In this document: positions 51,290 through 55,109 of the stretch, in pieces
How positions within the stretch are numbered: position 1 is the first letter of the stretch
How the letters are laid out: each line of letters opens with the position of its first letter
Source: Nostoc punctiforme NIES-2108
GTDB taxonomy: Bacteria > Cyanobacteriota > Cyanobacteriia > Cyanobacteriales > Nostocaceae
Direction of reading: 5' to 3'
Assembly: GCA_003326195.1 (NCBI GenBank)
Contig: LXQE01000160.1
Location: 98,276 to 153,384 of the forward strand
DNA length: 55,109 nucleotides
The notes under the pieces: generated by a model
Databases searched by the model: none
What the model was told of the DNA's origin: nothing
Seen by the model: the letters and a program-made list of their open reading frames with translations, nothing else
Made by a program: the position numbers and the translations under genes

Positions 51290-52291
51290 ATGAGAAATGT
51301 TTTCCTAACAGCGAGGTTAACTCGCAGTGCTAGAGCGATTGTAAAAACATTGCTCATAGCGATCGCTACTGTGACATTTTACTTCACCAGCGATCTAGCC
51401 CTTCCCCAATCAGCTGCCGCCTATCCCTTTTGGGCACAGCAAACCTATCCCGAAACCCCCCGCGAACCAACAGGGCGAATTGTTTGTGCCAACTGTCACC
51501 TAGCCGCCAAGGTTACAGAAGTGGAAGTTCCCCAATCGGTGCTACCTGACACTGTATTCAAAGCTGTGGTGAAAATCCCCTACGATCTAAGCGCCCAGCA
51601 AGTTGGTGCCGATGGTTCTAAGGTTGGCTTGAACGTCGGTGCTGTACTGATGCTACCTGAAGGCTTTAAGATTGCTCCTGAAGACCGTCTTTCCGAAGAA
51701 CTTAAAGAAGAAGTTGGCGACACTTTCTACCAACCCTACAGCGAAGACAAAGATAACGTCGTCATCGTCGGTCCTTTACCTGGCGAACAGTATCAGGAAA
51801 TCGTCTTCCCAGTTCTTTCTCCCAACCCCGCAACCGACAAAAACATCCACTTCGGTAAATATTCAGTTCACGTAGGTGGTAATCGGGGACGCGGACAAGT
51901 TTATCCCACAGGCGAAAAGAGCAATAACGCTGTTTACAACGCTTCCGCTACTGGCACAATTACCAAGATTGCCAAAGAGGAAGATGGAGACGGTAACGTT
52001 AAATATCTAGTCAACATCCAACCTGAATCGGGTGATGTTGTCGTTGATACGATTCCTTTAGGGCCAGACTTGCTTGTTTCCGAAGGGCAAGCAGTTAAGA
52101 CTGGTGATGCTTTGACTAGCAACCCGAACGTCGGTGGATTCGGTCAAATAGATGCAGAAATCGTATTGCAAGACGCTTCTAGAGTTAAATGGATGATTGC
52201 GTTCATCGCTCTTGTAATGTTGGCTCAAGTTATGCTTGTGCTGAAGAAGAAGCAGGTTGAAAAAGTTCAAGCTGCCGAGATGAATTTCTAA
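51290..52291 (+). CDS. petA: Cytochrome f
   Basis: The c-type cytochrome of the b6f complex; receives electrons from PetC and passes them to plastocyanin or cytochrome c6 in the thylakoid lumen. The ATG at 51290 gives 333 residues, the usual length. A signal peptide (about 1-44) ends QSAAA before Y45, whose free amino group is the axial haem ligand of mature cytochrome f. The haem site CANCH is residues 66-70. One C-terminal transmembrane helix (WMIAFIALVMLAQVMLVL) anchors it. A strong terminator follows the gene. Confidence 0.97.
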   Translation: MRNVFLTARLTRSARAIVKTLLIAIATVTFYFTSDLALPQSAAAYPFWAQQTYPETPREPTGRIVCANCHLAAKVTEVEVPQSVLPDTVFKAVVKIPYDLSAQQVGADGSKVGLNVGAVLMLPEGFKIAPEDRLSEELKEEVGDTFYQPYSEDKDNVVIVGPLPGEQYQEIVFPVLSPNPATDKNIHFGKYSVHVGGNRGRGQVYPTGEKSNNAVYNASATGTITKIAKEEDGDGNVKYLVNIQPESGDVVVDTIPLGPDLLVSEGQAVKTGDALTSNPNVGGFGQIDAEIVLQDASRVKWMIAFIALVMLAQVMLVLKKKQVEKVQAAEMNF

Positions 52292-52317
52292 ATTCTTTGC
52301 TAAATCATTACTTATAG

Positions 52318-52342
52318 GACAGGCTTGTTGCCTGTCTTTTTT
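52318..52342 (+). terminator. Rho-independent terminator after petA
   Basis: GACAGGC (52318-52324) pairs perfectly with GCCTGTC (52330-52336) across loop TTGTT, directly followed by six T. It lies 26 bases past the petA stop and ends the petC-petA transcript. Confidence 0.92.
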
Positions 52343-53014
52343 AATGTTAGTTACACAAAGCCTAGAAAATTGGGGCTTAACTGCTAGTATTTGAGCGTAA
52401 TTGCTTTAAAAATACAGACAAAATAGACCTTTTTCAAAAATAACTTCTGGAAAAATAAGTGTTTAAATAAAATCTATTAATAAGTAATGTACTAGTACAG
52501 TACGGCGTAAATAAAGCAACTATTTCAAATCGTTCAAAAGGCTATATTCTAAGCTTTTTGAATTTTGACTTCCGCCTTGCGGTACTAGTGTTTTAAACAT
52601 ACTGATGTATGTCAATTAACATTCTGCATATATTCCAGCCAGCAGCTTTTTTGGGCGACTTCCCCAAGTAATTTTATCCAGAATTTTTCCGTTTAATACT
52701 CTCAGGATGTTGTACATAAAAAGAAAATTCTGCATAACACCAAGGATTATATGGAATTTTTCCCTATAATTACCCTTTAAAGAGTAGTTATATGGAAAAA
52801 TTTTGTACAATAATATCCAAATCTGGATGTAACATATAGCCGTCCTAAATGATTCGTGAACTTCTTTCCTTCTTCTCTTGGCGCTGTTCTCTATGAGAGG
52901 CCGCGCTGTACTAGTAGGCGGGTTCTTTACGAGACGCGAAGCGCGAAGGCGGTTCGATAATTTTTACAACTCAAATAGGATTGCTATAGAAAATTTCCGT
53001 ACTGGAGAAACGAC
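52343..53014. other. AT-rich region between petA and the GC-rich SDR gene
   Basis: About 670 bases without an assured gene. A reverse 64-codon frame (52616-52810) begins ATG but shows no family or ribosome site; its end, ITWGSRPKKLLAGIYAEC, looks peptide-like, so it might be a relic. A dispersed repeat word (GAGACGCGAAGCGCGAAGGC near 52933) lies close to the right border. Confidence 0.45.
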
Positions 53015-54082
53015 ATGGATGGAACAGCCTTAGTTGTAGGCGCGAGCGGCATCATTGGCAGCAATCTTGCGAGAGAACTGATCGCGAATGGATGGACGAC
53101 CTATGGGTTGGCCCGAAATCTTAAAAAAGGGGTGGAAGGGTTACGCCCTGTTGCTGCCGATCTGCTCGATCTAGCTAGCCTAAAAACTGCGCTGTCAGAC
53201 ATCGCCCCGACGCACATCTTCATCACGACGTGGATGCGTAATGCGACCGAGGCCGAGAATATCAGGGTCAACGGCACGATGGTTCGCAATCTGCTGGATG
53301 TTCTGTCACCGAAGGACTCAGTGCAGCACGTCGCCCTCGTCACCGGCCTCAAGCACTATCTCGGGCCATTCGATGCATACGCCAGGGGCGGATCGCTGCC
53401 AGAAACTCCATTGCGCGAGGAGCAGCCCCGGCTCGACATCGAAAATTTCTATTATGCTCAGGAAGATGAAGTCTATGCCGCCGCCGCCCGTGACGGTTTC
53501 ACCTGGAGCATTCATCGCCCTCACACTGTCATTGGAAAGGCAGTCGGCAATTTGATGAACCTCGGCACGACGCTGGCCGTGTATGCCGCGATCTGCAAGG
53601 AAACCGGGCGTCCGTTCCGCTGGCCGGGTTCTGAAGCGCAGTGGAAGGGCATCTCCGACATGACCGACGCGCGGGTGCTGGCGAAGCACCTAGTCTGGGC
53701 GGCGAAGACCGAAGTGGCCCATAACGAGGCGTTTAACGTCGTCAATGGCGACATCTTCCGCTGGATATGGTTGTGGGGGCGGCTGGCTGACTGGTTCGGC
53801 ATCGATCCCATCGGCTTCGACGGCACAATCCACCCGCTCGAAGCCGAAATGGCGAATGAAGGTGCTGTCTGGCGCGAGATCGCAAAGCAGCGTAGCCTCG
53901 CCGAGCCGGATCTGAGCCGTCTATCGTCTGCATGGCACACCGATCTCGATCTTGGGCGTCCGATTGAGGTTATGACCGATATGTCGAAGAGCCGGAAACT
54001 CGGCTTCTCCATATACCAGAAAACGGACGAGTCGTTTTTTGACCTGTTCGAGCAACTACGCGCAGATCGGTTGATTCCGTAG
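53015..54082 (+). CDS. PRISE-like SDR oxidoreductase, probably horizontally acquired
   Basis: A 355-residue atypical SDR. The N-terminal VVGASGIIGSNLARELI is the extended-SDR glycine motif. HVALVTGLKHYLGPF and NFYYAQEDEV (the YxxxE-type catalytic segment) fit the PRISE group (progesterone 5-beta-reductase / iridoid synthase-like enone reductases). Close family members are common in proteobacteria. The gene is clearly richer in G+C than its neighbours, with codons GCG, CTC, CGC and ATC preferred and no HIP1 octamer, so transfer from a GC-rich bacterium, perhaps an alphaproteobacterium, is inferred. Reaction: probable reduction of an enone double bond with NADPH, substrate unknown. Confidence 0.9.
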   Translation: MDGTALVVGASGIIGSNLARELIANGWTTYGLARNLKKGVEGLRPVAADLLDLASLKTALSDIAPTHIFITTWMRNATEAENIRVNGTMVRNLLDVLSPKDSVQHVALVTGLKHYLGPFDAYARGGSLPETPLREEQPRLDIENFYYAQEDEVYAAAARDGFTWSIHRPHTVIGKAVGNLMNLGTTLAVYAAICKETGRPFRWPGSEAQWKGISDMTDARVLAKHLVWAAKTEVAHNEAFNVVNGDIFRWIWLWGRLADWFGIDPIGFDGTIHPLEAEMANEGAVWREIAKQRSLAEPDLSRLSSAWHTDLDLGRPIEVMTDMSKSRKLGFSIYQKTDESFFDLFEQLRADRLIP

Positions 54083-54275
54083 AACCTCGGTGGATGGCAC
54101 TGGTAGCGTTTTATGGGTGCCGAACGACAGGAACTCGGACTAAGCAGCAATGTCTACGACGGGCTACGCCTACGCAATCTGCAATTTATCGTGATTTCTC
54201 AGCCTCCCAGTCATGGCGATAGAATTTTGAGCGATATTATTGAATCTAGCCCTAGTTGAGTTGAGGTATCTGACC

Positions 54276-54554
54276 ATGACAGCCTCAGTAGAGTACATCC
54301 CCGTTACCCCGATTGAGTACCCAGATGAGGATGGTAAGCCAATGGCTGAAGGAGATATCCAGTTCAGTTACTTGGCTTATGGAATAAATACGCTACAGAT
54401 TTATTTTCAAAATCACCCAGATGTATACGTCGCTGGTAATCTATTTATTTATTACGAAAAAGGTTATCCAGAATCGGTTGTCGCACCAGATGTATTTGTA
54501 GTGTTTGGAGTGGAAAACCGTGACAGACGCTCTTACAAAACATGGGAAGAAAAT
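54276..54554 (+). pseudogene. 5' part of an interrupted Uma2 family gene
   Basis: ATG 54276 opens a Uma2 (DUF820) frame: MTASVEYIPVTPIEYPDEDG, a later VYVAGNLFIYYEKG and VVAPDVFVVFGVENRD (which contains the family's catalytic-type Asp) and RRSYKTWEEN. The normal protein continues about 100 residues further, but the next base begins a GTGCG repeat, and the frame stops at 54570-54572. This is a gene cut by an insertion. It would be whole again only if the insert is removed at the RNA level. Confidence 0.75.
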
Positions 54555-54860
54555 GTGCGATTCGTTGCTTAGTGAATCACGGTAATCAGCCCGTACATAA
54601 CTAAGCCAGCCCGACAGCAGATTACTGTCACTGAAGGCTGAACTCTCGGTCAGATGGTGCGATTCGTTGACCAGTGAATCACGGTAATCAGTCCGTAAAT
54701 AACTAGTCCAGCCCGACAGCAGATTACTGTCATTAAAGGCTGAACTCTCGGATTGATGGTGCGATTCGTTGACCAGTGAATCACGGTAATCAGTCCGTAA
54801 ATAACTAGTCCAGCCCGACAGCAGATTACTGTCATTAAAGGCTGAACTCTCGGATTGATG
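54555..54860 (+). repeat. Three tandem copies of the intron 5' unit, 102 bases each
   Basis: Units 54555-54656, 54657-54758 and 54759-54860 each begin GTGCGATTCG and end in ATG. The second and third are virtually identical; the first carries about nine changes (for example GCTTAG for GACCAG, and CACTGAAGG for CATTAAAGG). The third continues without break into the rest of the element. Confidence 0.9.
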
Positions 54861-55109
54861 CAGGTGCAAGTCCTGTCATTCAGACTCAGAATTGACTCCT
54901 TATCTGCCCACACTGACCAGACTCGGTGTCTGGAGGGTGAAGCTGGGAACAGGGCACAATCAGACAGCCGTTGCGGGGTGACACTGGTGCTAACAGGGAG
55001 TTCCTACGGTGAAACAGAGCCTAGAAAAGCAACCTACCGAGTGGCAAGGGCGCAACATAAAAATCCCTGACCTCATTGGAGTACAGTCCCGCCAAATATC
55101 AATCTGAAT
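54555..55109 (+). mobile_element. Putative group II intron, 5' end (continues past the window)
   Basis: The insert starts GTGCG, the consensus 5' end of group II introns, right after WEEN of the Uma2 frame. The first 102 bases fold as adjacent hairpins: GATTC/GAATC, ACGG/CCGT, and CAGCC/GGCTG enclosing GACAG/CTGTC, like domain I elements. The sequence after 54860 (GGAGTTCCTACGGTGAAACA, then AGCAACC) is structured, without coding frames, as usual before an intron-encoded reverse transcriptase. The window ends before the reverse transcriptase or the 3' end, so confirmation is not possible here. Alternative: another structured mobile RNA. Confidence 0.6.

Noticed and set aside
52616..52810. Reverse frame of 64 codons after petA
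   Set aside because: No family or ribosome site; the C-terminal part looks peptide-like but evidence is too thin to call a gene.
54441..54913. Reverse frames with repeated 34-residue blocks
   Set aside because: They reflect the 102-base tandem repeat, which is 34 codons long, not a protein.
54855..55070. Forward frame of 71 codons at the right end
   Set aside because: It lies inside the structured part of the putative intron and has no protein-like character.

Overview
The window comes from a filamentous, heterocyst-type cyanobacterium, most likely a Nostoc or close relative. Evidence is the fbp-tal-zwf-opcA gene order, petC-petA with a nearby tatC, a Psb35-like photosystem II factor, a plant-type alkaline/neutral invertase, a bacteriophytochrome kinase, very frequent GCGATCGC (HIP1) octamers, and many short tandem repeats between and even inside genes. 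Species assignment is inference.

Layout. 1-8 kb: the end of a methyltransferase, tRNA-Val, a DUF1499 protein, then the oxidative pentose phosphate cluster fbp, tal, zwf, opcA with repeats in its spacers. 8-23.7 kb: housekeeping and accessory metabolism: GST, cobB, a TerB-like protein, rsmB, GH100 invertase, a decayed gene, a SulP anion transporter, a secreted pentapeptide-repeat protein, a CadD-type exporter, a cNMP-binding protein, Psb35, and a kamA / SET / ATP-grasp group that may make or use beta-lysine. 24-42.7 kb: a conflict or defence-like island with a Phd/RelE-type toxin-antitoxin pair, two large dynamin-like GTPases around a small unknown protein, a Uma2 protein, an overlapping AAA ATPase plus 1718-residue STAND/WD40 protein, vapBC inside direct repeats, and an NB-ARC/TPR protein cut from its N-terminal module by one in-frame TGA. 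43-52.3 kb: an SDR, tatC, a diguanylate cyclase response regulator, a DUF4058 pseudogene, a phytochrome kinase, a DUF3067 protein, petC and petA. 52.3-55.1 kb: recent acquisitions: a GC-rich SDR of the PRISE type that looks proteobacterial, and a second Uma2 gene interrupted by what looks like a group II intron whose first 102 bases are present three times in tandem.

How the genes fit together. The fbp-tal-zwf-opcA products channel sugar phosphate through the oxidative pentose phosphate path, which supplies reductant in the dark and in heterocysts; the invertase could feed it from sucrose. TatC is the likely export route for the twin-arginine Rieske protein PetC, which works with PetA in cytochrome b6f. 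The strongest candidates for an undescribed system are the dynamin-small protein-dynamin cassette, the AAA plus STAND-WD40 pair, the split NB-ARC protein, and the kamA-SET-ATP-grasp group. All functions here are read from sequence only; no database search was run.
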